Below, in pieces: positions 10,885 to 18,687 of a stretch of 64,000 nt of DNA. Within the stretch, counting starts at the first letter, position 1; each line of letters opens with the position of its first letter. The notes under the pieces are model-generated. The model saw nothing but the letters and a program-made list of their open reading frames with translations. It did not search any database and was not told the origin of the DNA. Made by a program: the position numbers and the translations under genes. Location of the stretch: positions 19,799 through 83,798 of the forward strand of contig NZ_JBEPTL010000018.1 in NCBI RefSeq assembly GCF_040549465.1, in the 5' to 3' direction. This stretch comes from Lacisediminihabitans sp040549465. Lineage in GTDB: Bacteria > Actinomycetota > Actinomycetes > Actinomycetales > Microbacteriaceae.

Positions 10885-11898
10885 ATGTCCGACCCCGCCT
10901 ATCGTTTCGTCGCCCGCCGACCAGGATCCACCGAACGCGAAAGTGTGCCCCCTCGTCTCGCGGGCCGGGAACTCGCAGAATTCGGTGAACTCGCCGAACT
11001 GGTTTCCGATCCCGATGTCACCGACGTGTTCGTCAACGGTGCTGGCGGCCTGTGGACGGATCGGGGCGGCGGTCTCACGAAGCAACCGGCGTCAGGCATG
11101 GACGAGCCGTCGATCCGCGAGCTCGCCGTGCGTCTGATCGCTCTCGGCGGCCGGCACATCGACGAAGCAACGCCCTGCGTCGATGTGCGGTTGCACGAGG
11201 GTATCCGCGTGCACGCGGTGTTGCCGCCGATCTCCACCGGTGGCACGCTCCTCTCTATACGACTGCCGCGCGTGGCTCGTCTCGGGCTCACCGAGCTGGA
11301 CGCTGCCGGCTTCTTCACTCGTATCCCGCTGGAGCGGGTCACCGGCCTCGTCGAACGTCGCGAGAACCTGCTGATCACCGGCGCGGGCGGCAGCGGCAAG
11401 ACCACGTTCCTCGCCGCGTTGCTCTCGAGCGCGTCGGTATCCGATCGCATCATCGCTATCGAGGATGTCGCCGAACTGCAAGTGACGCATCCGCACTTCG
11501 TCTCGCTCGAGGCGCGGCAGGCCAATCTCGAGGGTGCGGGGCAGCTGGGGCTGGAGAGACTGGTGCGCGAAGCACTGCGGATGCGCCCTGACAGACTCGT
11601 TCTCGGCGAGTGTCGCGGGGCCGAGATCCGCGAACTGCTCGCCGCGTTGAACACCGGGCACGATGGCGGGGCAGGCACGCTGCACGCGAATTCGCTGGCC
11701 GATGTGCCCGCGCGCATCGAAGCTCTTGGCGCGCTTGCCGGTATGAGTCCTACGGCGATCGCTCGGCAGACAGTCAGCGCGATCGGTCGCGTGCTGCACC
11801 TGGAGCGACGCGACGACAGTCGTCGACTTGTGCAGTTGGGGCGTTTCGAACTGGACGATCGTGATCGCCTTCGAATGGTCGAGATCACGGATGCCTAA
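10885..11898 (+). CDS. tadA: TadA-family pilus assembly ATPase
   Basis: A 337-residue cytoplasmic secretion ATPase (CpaF/TadA, type IV secretion GspE family) expected to power assembly of a Tad-like pilus. Walker A is G-A-G-G-S-G-K-T-T. The Walker B region is RLVLGECRGAEIRELLAALN, followed by G-T-L-H-A-N-S. The frame extends 171 bases further 5', but conserved sequence begins at the ATG at 10885 (MSDPAYRF), and the 5' extension is low-complexity and unlike the family. It overlaps the next gene by 8 bases. The usual upstream ssd (CpaE-like) gene of actinobacterial tad loci is absent; acs is upstream instead. Confidence 0.88.
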   Translation: MSDPAYRFVARRPGSTERESVPPRLAGRELAEFGELAELVSDPDVTDVFVNGAGGLWTDRGGGLTKQPASGMDEPSIRELAVRLIALGGRHIDEATPCVDVRLHEGIRVHAVLPPISTGGTLLSIRLPRVARLGLTELDAAGFFTRIPLERVTGLVERRENLLITGAGGSGKTTFLAALLSSASVSDRIIAIEDVAELQVTHPHFVSLEARQANLEGAGQLGLERLVREALRMRPDRLVLGECRGAEIRELLAALNTGHDGGAGTLHANSLADVPARIEALGALAGMSPTAIARQTVSAIGRVLHLERRDDSRRLVQLGRFELDDRDRLRMVEITDA

Positions 11899-12817
11899 AG
11901 AGAAGCGAGAGCTTGACCCGCTCGCCGCCGTGGTTCAGCGTCTCGGGGTTCTGCTCGCGGCCGGGGTTGCGCCTGTCTCGGGTTGGGGTTATGTCGCGGA
12001 GTCCGTCCACGGTTCGGATGCCGACCGGGTGCGAGCGGTCGCCTCCGCGGCTGCCGGCGGCGAGTCGATCTCCGATGCGATAGCGGATGTCGCAGGCTCG
12101 GCTCGATCCAACGCGTCGGCCTGGCGCGGTCTCGCCGCCGCCTGGCACGTCGCGACGGAGGCGGGGGCGCCGCTCGCCCCGACCCTCGCGGAGTTCGCCA
12201 CTTCGCTGCGGTCGCTCGCGCAGAACCAGCGGGACGTGCAGACCGCGCTGGCGGCTCCCGCCGCGACGGCTCGGATGGTGATGGGGCTGCCGGTCATCGG
12301 CATCCTGTTCGGCATGGCGCTCGGGTTCGACGTGCTCGGCACCCTGTTCACCACAGCGCCCGGCCTGATCTGTCTGGCGCTCGGGGTGATCCTCATGCTG
12401 GCGGCACGCTGGTGGAACCGTCGTCTCATCGCCTCTGCCCGGCCGAAGCAACTCACCCCCGGTCTCGGCCTCGACCTGATGGCCATCGCCGTGTCGGGCG
12501 GGGCATCGATTCCGCGGGCCATGGCAGCCGTCGACGAGGCGCGCGAGCGCTGTGGTCTGCCGGCGGAGGGTGCCGCCGCCGTGCTCGACGAGGTTCTTGA
12601 GCTCTCCCGGAGGGCAGGTGTGCCGGCGGCCGGTCTCCTGCGCAGCGAAGCGGCTGAGGCGCGACGAATGGCTCGCAGCGACGGTGAGCGGAAGGCCGCC
12701 GCTCTCGCCGTCACGCTCATGCTGCCGCTCGGGCTCTGCATCCTTCCCGCCTTCATGCTGCTGGGTGTGGCACCGCTCCTGATCTCCGTCATCTCGTCCA
12801 CAGTCGTCTCCTTCTGA
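11891..12817 (+). CDS. Type II secretion F (TadB/TadC-like) membrane protein
   Basis: A 308-residue inner-membrane platform protein of the Tad system, starting at the ATG at 11891 inside the end of tadA. It has two hydrophobic hairpins: MVMGLPVIGILFGMALGFDV and GLICLALGVILMLAARW near residues 130-180, and MLPLGLCILPAFMLLGVAPL at the C-terminus. The T2SF core around DLMAIAVSGGASIPRAM has the Leu/Gly-rich helix pattern of the family. TadB and TadC are separate in most loci; only one T2SF protein is present here, with an N-terminal helical half that may be the remnant of the other. Confidence 0.8.
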   Translation: MPKEKRELDPLAAVVQRLGVLLAAGVAPVSGWGYVAESVHGSDADRVRAVASAAAGGESISDAIADVAGSARSNASAWRGLAAAWHVATEAGAPLAPTLAEFATSLRSLAQNQRDVQTALAAPAATARMVMGLPVIGILFGMALGFDVLGTLFTTAPGLICLALGVILMLAARWWNRRLIASARPKQLTPGLGLDLMAIAVSGGASIPRAMAAVDEARERCGLPAEGAAAVLDEVLELSRRAGVPAAGLLRSEAAEARRMARSDGERKAAALAVTLMLPLGLCILPAFMLLGVAPLLISVISSTVVSF

Positions 12818-12917
12818 GAGAAGGCCACCGATCCCGTCGTCTCGCGCCGCTGGCCCGGCCGTAGGGGCGACCATCTCTGTATCCGGCCGCAGGCCGGCAA
12901 CCCGAAAGGAACGACCG

Positions 12918-13094
12918 ATGAAACGACTGAAGAGAATCCTCCGCCGGGATGACGGCGCGGCCACCGCGGAGTATGCGATCGCCACGATGGCGGCGGTCGG
13001 ATTCGCCGGCCTCCTGGTCGCGATCATGCGCAGCGACGAGGTGCGCGGCATGCTGACCGACCTTGTGCATCGTGCGCTCACCTTCGCCGGGTGA
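12918..13094 (+). CDS. DUF4244 pilin-like protein
   Basis: A 58-residue protein beginning MKRLKRILRRDDGAATAEYA. The basic leader, then D-G-A-A-T-A-E-Y-A-I-A-T and a single hydrophobic helix, match the DUF4244/Flp-pilin pattern, with prepilin-type processing expected near G-A-A-T-A-E-Y. It is probably the major pilin of this Tad locus. AAGGAACG ~8 bases before the ATG may serve as the ribosome-binding site. It lies 100 bases after the T2SF gene and overlaps the next reading frame. No prepilin peptidase gene is in the window. Confidence 0.85.
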   Translation: MKRLKRILRRDDGAATAEYAIATMAAVGFAGLLVAIMRSDEVRGMLTDLVHRALTFAG

Positions 13095-13401
13095 GCGGGG
13101 GAGCGTGGCAGCCGAGTTCGCGGCCGTAGTGCCCGCGGTGATCCTTCTGCTGGTCTGCTGTCTTGCCGGGTTGCAGCTCGCTGCCCAACACCTGAGACTG
13201 CAGGATGCCACCGCGAGCGCGGCTCGGTCGGTGGCGCGGGGGGACGATATCGGCGTGGCTCGCCAGCTGATGCCAGGAGCGCGCTTCAACAGTTCGAGCC
13301 GAGGGGACATGGTCTGCGTCAACGGCTCCACGCCTGGATCCGTTGCCGGTGTCGTGATCACCGTCACAGCATCGAGTTGTGCGTTCGCGGGCGGAAAGTG
13401 A
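13072..13401 (+). CDS. TadE-like pseudopilin
   Basis: A ~109-residue TadE-like protein. E-R-G-S-V-A-A-E-F-A-A-V-V-P-A-V is the class III signal sequence, followed by a hydrophobic helix VILLLVCCLAGLQLAAQ. Two Cys residues (MVCVN, ASSCAF) may form a disulfide in the exported part. The GTG at 13072 keeps the conserved E-R-G-S leader. A GTG at 13105, with GGGGGAG upstream, would remove it and is less likely on family grounds. The gene overlaps the pilin gene upstream, and its TGA overlaps the GTG of the next gene, so all three are coupled. Confidence 0.8.
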   Translation: MRSPSPGERGSVAAEFAAVVPAVILLLVCCLAGLQLAAQHLRLQDATASAARSVARGDDIGVARQLMPGARFNSSSRGDMVCVNGSTPGSVAGVVITVTASSCAFAGGK

Positions 13402-13742
13402 GAGACGAGCGCGGGTCGGGGTCCCTCCTGGCCGTCGCGATCGTCGCCACCATGCTGGCTCTCATCTCGCTTCTCCTGCCGCTCTCCGTTGTGCTGTCAG
13501 CGAAGCAGCGGGCAGCGGGAGCTGCGGATGCCGCGGCTCTCGTAGCCGCAGACGTCGCGGTCGGTGCGCTGCCCGGCTTCCCCTGCGAGGCGGCGGCTGC
13601 CGTGGCCGCGGCCAACGGTGCCAGCCTGGGCGGCTGCGAGCTGGATGGAGCGGTAGTCACCGTGGCCACCGGCATCGTGATTCTCGGCTTCGACGTTCAG
13701 GCCCGCGCCACTGCCGGCCCACCCCGTTCGGGAGTGAATTAG
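13398..13742 (+). CDS. TadE-like protein of the helicase/secretion neighbourhood type
   Basis: A 114-residue protein starting at the GTG at 13398, which overlaps the previous stop (GTGA). The leader is R-D-E-R-G-S-G-S-L-L-A-V-A-I, followed by a hydrophobic helix and then AKQRAAGAADAAALVAADVA, typical of Rv3654c-like TadE/G proteins (TIGR03816). Two Cys residues (FPCEA, GGCEL) flank a short loop. It is the last gene of the tad operon; in many relatives a DEAD-box helicase adjoins it, and here topA comes next. Confidence 0.8.
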   Translation: MRDERGSGSLLAVAIVATMLALISLLLPLSVVLSAKQRAAGAADAAALVAADVAVGALPGFPCEAAAAVAAANGASLGGCELDGAVVTVATGIVILGFDVQARATAGPPRSGVN

Positions 13743-13891
13743 GAGCGCTCGGTGTTTCTGTGTGTATGGTGTGCGTGTCGGGCCTGCAGCCCAGCTTCCT
13801 CTCCCGCTGTGCGTAACATCAGCGCGGCAACCCTATGCTGGGCGAGGTTTTGTATTTTGACGCGGCAGCCGCCGCAGACGCGAGGAATAAG

Positions 13892-16660
13892 GTGCCAGGC
13901 ACGAAGAAGCTGGTCATTGTCGAGTCGCCCGCAAAGGCGAAGACGATTGCCCAGTACCTGGGAGACGGATACGAGGTTCTGGCTTCGGTCGGCCACATCC
14001 GCGATCTCATCGAGCCGAAAAACCTTCCGGCGGAGCTCAAGAAGGGGTCGCTCGGCAAGTTCTCCATCGACGTCGATAACGGCTTCGTTCCCTATTACGT
14101 GGTCTCCGACCAGAAGAAGAAGACGGTCGCTGAACTCAAGCGTGCGCTCAAGGACGCCGACGAGCTGTACCTCGCAACTGATGAGGACCGCGAAGGCGAG
14201 GCCATCGCCTGGCACCTCCTCGAAGAGCTGAAGCCCAAGGTGCCGGTCAAGCGGATGGTTTTCCACGAGATCACCAAAGAGGCGATCCAGCTGGCTCGGG
14301 ATAACACGCGAGACATCGACACAGCCCTCGTTGACGCGCAGGAGACCCGCCGTATCCTCGACCGCCTCTACGGCTATGAGATCTCTCCCGTTCTCTGGCG
14401 CAAGATCGGGCCGGGATTGTCCGCCGGCCGAGTGCAGTCCGCAGCCACCCGCCTCGTCGTCGACCGCGAGCGTGAGCGGTTGGCTTTCGTCGCCGCCGGT
14501 TATTGGGATCTCTCGGCGCTGCTTGCGGCATCCGCCGATTCCACCGCGTTCGAATCGCGTCTCGCTCGCCTCGACGGCACCCGCGTGGCGACCGGTCGCG
14601 ACTTCGATGACAAAGGTCAGCTCAAGTCGGAGACCGTCGCCCTCGACGAGCAGGCCGCAGAGGCTCTCGCCACCGCGCTTCGCGATCCTGCGGTCTCCGT
14701 CGTGGTCTCCTCCGTCGACTCGAAGCCCTACACGCGCAGGCCCGCCGCGCCATTCAGTACGTCGACCCTGCAGCAGGAAGCGGCACGCAAACTCCGCTTC
14801 TCCGCGCGCCAGACCATGAGCGTGGCCCAGGGACTGTACGAAAACGGCTACATCACCTACATGCGAACCGACTCGCTCAACCTCTCGCAGCAGGCGATGA
14901 CGGCCGCGAGGTCGCAGGCGAGCAAGCTCTACGGCGCGGAGAGCGTTTCTGAGAAGCCGAGAACCTACGCGAGCAAGAGCAAGAACGCGCAGGAGGCCCA
15001 CGAGGCGATCCGCCCCGCAGGCGACGTGTTCAAGACGCCAGGCGAACTCGAGGGAACGCTCCGCGGCAACGACTGGAAGCTTTACGACCTGATCTGGAAG
15101 CGCACCGTCGCCTCCCAGATGGCGGATGCGAAGGGTTCGACGGCATCCGTCGTGATCACTGCCGGTCCGGTCGAGGGCAAGACGGCGGAGTTCGCGGCAA
15201 GCGGCACGGTGATCACCTTCCGCGGATTCCTGCAGGCCTACGAAGAGGGCAGGGACGAGGAGCGCAATGGTACCGCTCAGCCGGCCGAGGCGAAGCTGCC
15301 TCCGCTGACCGTCGGGCAAAAATTGACGGTCGCGGATGTCGAAGCCAAAGGCCATGAGACCAGCCCGCCACCGCGCTACACAGAGGCCAGCCTCGTCAAG
15401 ACCCTCGAAGAGCTCGGAATCGGGCGCCCGTCCACCTATGCCTCGATCATCTCGACGATCATCGACCGCGGCTACGTCACACCCCGTGGCACCGCTCTGG
15501 TGCCGAACTGGATCGCCTTCTCCGTGGTGCGCCTGCTTGAGGACTTCTTCACCGACCTGGTGCAGTACGACTTCACCGCCGGCATGGAAGACGACCTCGA
15601 CCGCATCGCCGGCGGCACGGAAGACCGAGTCGACTGGCTGACCAGTTTCTACTTCGGCAGCGACAAGCATCGCGGCCTGCGCAACGTGATCGACAACCTC
15701 GGCGACATCGACGCGAAGAGCATCAACTCGATCACGCTGAACGACGAGATCACGCTGCGCATCGGAAAGTACGGTCCGTACCTCGAAGTCGCCAACGAGG
15801 ATGCGGCCTCCGAAGCTACCCCGCGCCGGGTCAACATCCCCCAGGACCTTGCGCCCGACGAACTGACCGTCACGAAGGCGCAGGAACTGATCGACGCGCC
15901 AGTGGTGGTCGACCGCGTGATCGGCGTGAATCCTGAGAACGGCAAGAACATTGTCGCGAAGGACGGCAGGTTCGGTCCCTACGTGACAGAACTTGACCCA
16001 GAGCCTGAGGTGGTGGCCGCCGAGATCGTGGCCGACCCCGCCACCGGCGAGGTCGCCGACGAGAAGCCGAAGAAGAAGGTCGCGAAGAAGCCGGCCGTGG
16101 TGAAGCCGCGCACGGCATCCATCTTCAAGTCCATGGATCTCGCCGCCGTCGATCTCGACACCGCGCTTCGGCTGCTGTCGCTGCCCAGGGTGGTCGGGCA
16201 GGATCCGGAGACGGGCGAGGACATCACCGCACAGAACGGCAAGTTCGGGCCGTACCTCAAGAAGGGCGCCGACACGCGCTCGCTCACCGAGGAGGATCAG
16301 ATCTTCGAGATCGATCTGCCGGGTGCTCTCGAGCTGTACTCCCAACCCAAGTACGGTGCCCGTCGGGCATCGAGTGCACTGAAAGAGTTCGACGCCGACC
16401 CGGAGAGCGGCAAGCCGATCAGGATCAAGGATGGCCGTTTCGGCGCCTACGTGACCGACGGCGTGACCAACGTGACCATTCCCCGCGGTGAGACGATCGA
16501 GGAGATCGACTTCGAGCGTGCCGTGCAGATGCTCGCCGACAAGCGGGCCAAGGGTCCGGCTAAACCGAAGGCCAAAGCGAAAGCCCCGGCCAAGAAGAAG
16601 CCGGCAGCCAAAAAGCCGGCAGCCAAAAAGCCGGCGGCGAAGCCGGCAGCGACGAAGTGA
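13892..16660 (+). CDS. topA: DNA topoisomerase I
   Basis: A 922-residue type IA topoisomerase that relaxes negative supercoils. The Toprim domain opens with KLVIVESPAKAKTIAQYLG. The active site follows: Y-I-T-Y-M-R-T-D-S, with the catalytic Tyr. Three C-terminal repeats of the G-K-F/Y-G-P-Y-L/V type (e.g. GKYGPYLEV, GRFGPYVTE, GKFGPYLKK) match the actinobacterial enzyme, which lacks Cys-type zinc fingers. A Lys/Ala/Pro-rich tail with A-A-K-K-P repeats ends the protein. The GTG at 13892 follows GAGGAATAAG and gives the normal start MPGTKKL; the frame is open 57 bases further 5' but does not look like the family there. It overlaps tmk by 4 bases. Confidence 0.96.
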   Translation: MPGTKKLVIVESPAKAKTIAQYLGDGYEVLASVGHIRDLIEPKNLPAELKKGSLGKFSIDVDNGFVPYYVVSDQKKKTVAELKRALKDADELYLATDEDREGEAIAWHLLEELKPKVPVKRMVFHEITKEAIQLARDNTRDIDTALVDAQETRRILDRLYGYEISPVLWRKIGPGLSAGRVQSAATRLVVDRERERLAFVAAGYWDLSALLAASADSTAFESRLARLDGTRVATGRDFDDKGQLKSETVALDEQAAEALATALRDPAVSVVVSSVDSKPYTRRPAAPFSTSTLQQEAARKLRFSARQTMSVAQGLYENGYITYMRTDSLNLSQQAMTAARSQASKLYGAESVSEKPRTYASKSKNAQEAHEAIRPAGDVFKTPGELEGTLRGNDWKLYDLIWKRTVASQMADAKGSTASVVITAGPVEGKTAEFAASGTVITFRGFLQAYEEGRDEERNGTAQPAEAKLPPLTVGQKLTVADVEAKGHETSPPPRYTEASLVKTLEELGIGRPSTYASIISTIIDRGYVTPRGTALVPNWIAFSVVRLLEDFFTDLVQYDFTAGMEDDLDRIAGGTEDRVDWLTSFYFGSDKHRGLRNVIDNLGDIDAKSINSITLNDEITLRIGKYGPYLEVANEDAASEATPRRVNIPQDLAPDELTVTKAQELIDAPVVVDRVIGVNPENGKNIVAKDGRFGPYVTELDPEPEVVAAEIVADPATGEVADEKPKKKVAKKPAVVKPRTASIFKSMDLAAVDLDTALRLLSLPRVVGQDPETGEDITAQNGKFGPYLKKGADTRSLTEEDQIFEIDLPGALELYSQPKYGARRASSALKEFDADPESGKPIRIKDGRFGAYVTDGVTNVTIPRGETIEEIDFERAVQMLADKRAKGPAKPKAKAKAPAKKKPAAKKPAAKKPAAKPAATK

Positions 16661-17286
16661 CGAGCACCGGGCTCTTCATCACCCTCGAGGGTGGCGACGG
16701 GTCAGGAAAGTCCACGCAGGCTGAGCTGCTGTCGACCTGGCTGACGGATGCCGGCCACACCGTGGTGCGAACCCGCGAGCCTGGCGGAACAGAGCTGGGT
16801 GTCGAGCTGCGCGAGATAGTGCTGCACCGCAGGGGGCATATCGCCCCGCGCGCCGAAGCGCTCATCTACGCGGCGGACCGCGCGCACCACATCGCGACCA
16901 AGGTTCGTCCGGCGATCGAGCGCGGCGAGATCGTGATCCAGGACCGGTACCTCGACTCGTCCGTCGCCTATCAGGGCGCCGGGCGAGTACTGGATCCGGT
17001 CGAGATCCGCAACCTCTCTCTCTGGGCGGCCGAGGGTTTCATGCCCGACCTCACCATCCTGCTCGACCTCGACGAGTCGATCGGGCGAGAACGGCTCGAC
17101 GAAGCACGCACCAAATACGACAGGCTCGAGGCCGAGGCGCACGACTTCCATGCCCGTGTGCGCGCCGGATACCTCGCGCTCGCCGAGGCGGAGCCCGACA
17201 GGTTTTTGGTGCTGAGCGCCACCGGCTCGATCGAGTCGATCGCGGCGCAAGTGCGCGCGCGGGTCGAGGCCCTGCTCGCTGCGTAG
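16657..17286 (+). CDS. tmk: Thymidylate kinase
   Basis: A 209-residue dTMP kinase (dTMP + ATP to dTDP). The P-loop is E-G-G-D-G-S-G-K-S-T. The DR(Y/H) motif is Q-D-R-Y-L-D-S-S-V-A-Y-Q-G-A-G-R, and the lid region has R-L-D-E-A-R-T-K-Y-D-R-L. It starts at a GTG overlapping the topA stop (GTGA) and is followed, after a 230-base gap with a strong hairpin, by holB. The topA-tmk-holB order is common in Actinobacteria. Confidence 0.95.
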   Translation: MTSTGLFITLEGGDGSGKSTQAELLSTWLTDAGHTVVRTREPGGTELGVELREIVLHRRGHIAPRAEALIYAADRAHHIATKVRPAIERGEIVIQDRYLDSSVAYQGAGRVLDPVEIRNLSLWAAEGFMPDLTILLDLDESIGRERLDEARTKYDRLEAEAHDFHARVRAGYLALAEAEPDRFLVLSATGSIESIAAQVRARVEALLAA

Positions 17287-17377
17287 CGCGGCTCGCGCTG
17301 CTGCACGCTCGCGCTGCCGCGCCTGCGTGCTGCGGCGCGTGCGTGCCGCTGTCCGGCCGCGCTTCCTCGTCGGGGTC

Positions 17378-17437
17378 CGCTGTCGTTTCGGCCTTCCGCG
17401 GTCGTTTTTGCGACAGCGTTCCGCCGAAACGACAGCG
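17378..17437. repeat. Long intergenic hairpin, type D
   Basis: CGCTGTCGTTTCGGC (17378-17392) and GCCGAAACGACAGCG (17423-17437) are perfect 15-base inverted repeats around a 30-base loop that itself holds GCGACAGCG. It lies 91 bases after tmk and 80 before holB. No U-tract follows, so a classical terminator is not obvious. No second copy was seen in the window. Confidence 0.85.
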
Positions 17438-17517
17438 CAAGCGTGCGAGCGGGCACCTGGCGCGGCAACGGCAGTGCGGCGCAGGTCGCAGTCAGCCGCT
17501 CCACCTAGGCTGGGCAT

Positions 17518-18687
17518 ATGTCCGTGTGGGATGAACTGACCGGCCAGTCTGAGGCGATCGCGATCTTTCGTGCTGCGGCCGCCGACTCGAGCCTCAGCGA
17601 CTCGCCCATCGGTGACTCCGCCATGACCCACTCCTGGCTCATCACCGGCCCGCCCGGTTCGGGGCGCTCCAACCTCGCCTACGCGTTCGCCACCGCGCTG
17701 CTCAGCCAGGGTGACCCTGACGGCGACGAGGCGACCCGGCGCCAGGTGGCGGCCCGCACGCATCCGGATCTCGCGGTGCTCAGCACCGAAGGGGTCATCA
17801 TCAAGATGGATGACGTGCGCAAGCTGGTCTCCAGTTCGCAGTTTTCGCCGTCCGTCTCGCGTTACCGCGTGATGGTCATCGAAGACGCGGACCGCATGGC
17901 CGAGCGCACCTCCAACGTGCTGCTCAAGGCGCTCGAGGAGCCGCCTCCGCGCACCGTCTGGATCCTCTGCGCCCCCAGTGAAGCCGACCTGCTGCCCACC
18001 ATCCGTTCCCGCGTGCGCACCGTGCGTCTCAGGGTTCCGGATGTCGCGGAGGTCGCCGATCTCATCGTGCGTCGCGACAGTGTGGACCTCGCCACCGCTA
18101 CGCGCGCCGCGCGCGAGGCCCAGAGCCATATCGGCATGGCCCATCGGCTCGCCACCAACGAGGAGGCGCGGCGGCGACGTCGGCAGACTCTCGAGATCGC
18201 CCTCGGCATTCGGTCCGTCTCCGGGGCGGTCATCGCGGCATCCAGACTGCTCGAACTCGCCGGAGAGGATGCCAAAGCGATTACCGAGGAGCGCGACGCC
18301 GAAGAACGCGAGAGCGCCCTGCGATCGCTCGGAATCGAACCGGGCGGCACCGTTCCCCCCGCCCTGCGCGCCCAGCTGAGAGCTCTCGAAGAGGACCAGA
18401 AGCGGCGTGCGACGCGAAGCCTGCGCGACGGTATCGACCGGATCATGGTCGACCTGCTCTCTCTCTACCGTGACGTGCTGCTCATGCAGCTCGGGGTCAG
18501 CACCGAGCCGATCAACCTCGCCATCCAATCGGAACTGGTCGCTGCCAGCACGACATCCACAGCGGTGATGACGCTCGCCACCATGGACGCGATCGCCACC
18601 GCGCGACGCCGCATCGACGGCAACGTCGCCCCCGCACTCGCCCTCGAGGCCATGCTCATTTCCGCCGCACGCCAGGAGGCTCGATGA
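17518..18687 (+). CDS. holB: DNA polymerase III delta' subunit
   Basis: A 389-residue clamp-loader subunit. The N-terminal AAA+ module has I-T-G-P-P-G-S-G-R-S-N, where Arg replaces the P-loop Lys, as expected for the non-hydrolysing delta'. Next come V-M-V-I-E-D-A-D-R-M (Walker B-like) and L-L-K-A-L-E-E-P-P (sensor/SRC region). The four zinc-binding Cys residues of E. coli delta' are missing: the stretch before HPDLAVLSTEG has no Cys. The C-terminal helical domain is present. Its end overlaps the next gene by 4 bases. Confidence 0.9.
   Translation: MSVWDELTGQSEAIAIFRAAAADSSLSDSPIGDSAMTHSWLITGPPGSGRSNLAYAFATALLSQGDPDGDEATRRQVAARTHPDLAVLSTEGVIIKMDDVRKLVSSSQFSPSVSRYRVMVIEDADRMAERTSNVLLKALEEPPPRTVWILCAPSEADLLPTIRSRVRTVRLRVPDVAEVADLIVRRDSVDLATATRAAREAQSHIGMAHRLATNEEARRRRRQTLEIALGIRSVSGAVIAASRLLELAGEDAKAITEERDAEERESALRSLGIEPGGTVPPALRAQLRALEEDQKRRATRSLRDGIDRIMVDLLSLYRDVLLMQLGVSTEPINLAIQSELVAASTTSTAVMTLATMDAIATARRRIDGNVAPALALEAMLISAARQEAR

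Noticed and set aside
13739..16345. 868-codon minus-strand open frame opposite topA
   Set aside because: Antisense to topA, which has a clear Toprim domain and active-site Tyr.
16590..16660. Repeats in the topA tail as a separate element
   Set aside because: They encode the Lys/Ala/Pro tail normal for actinobacterial topoisomerase I.
16702..18528. 608-codon minus-strand open frame over tmk and holB
   Set aside because: Spans two genes with proper motifs on the other strand and has no domain of its own.
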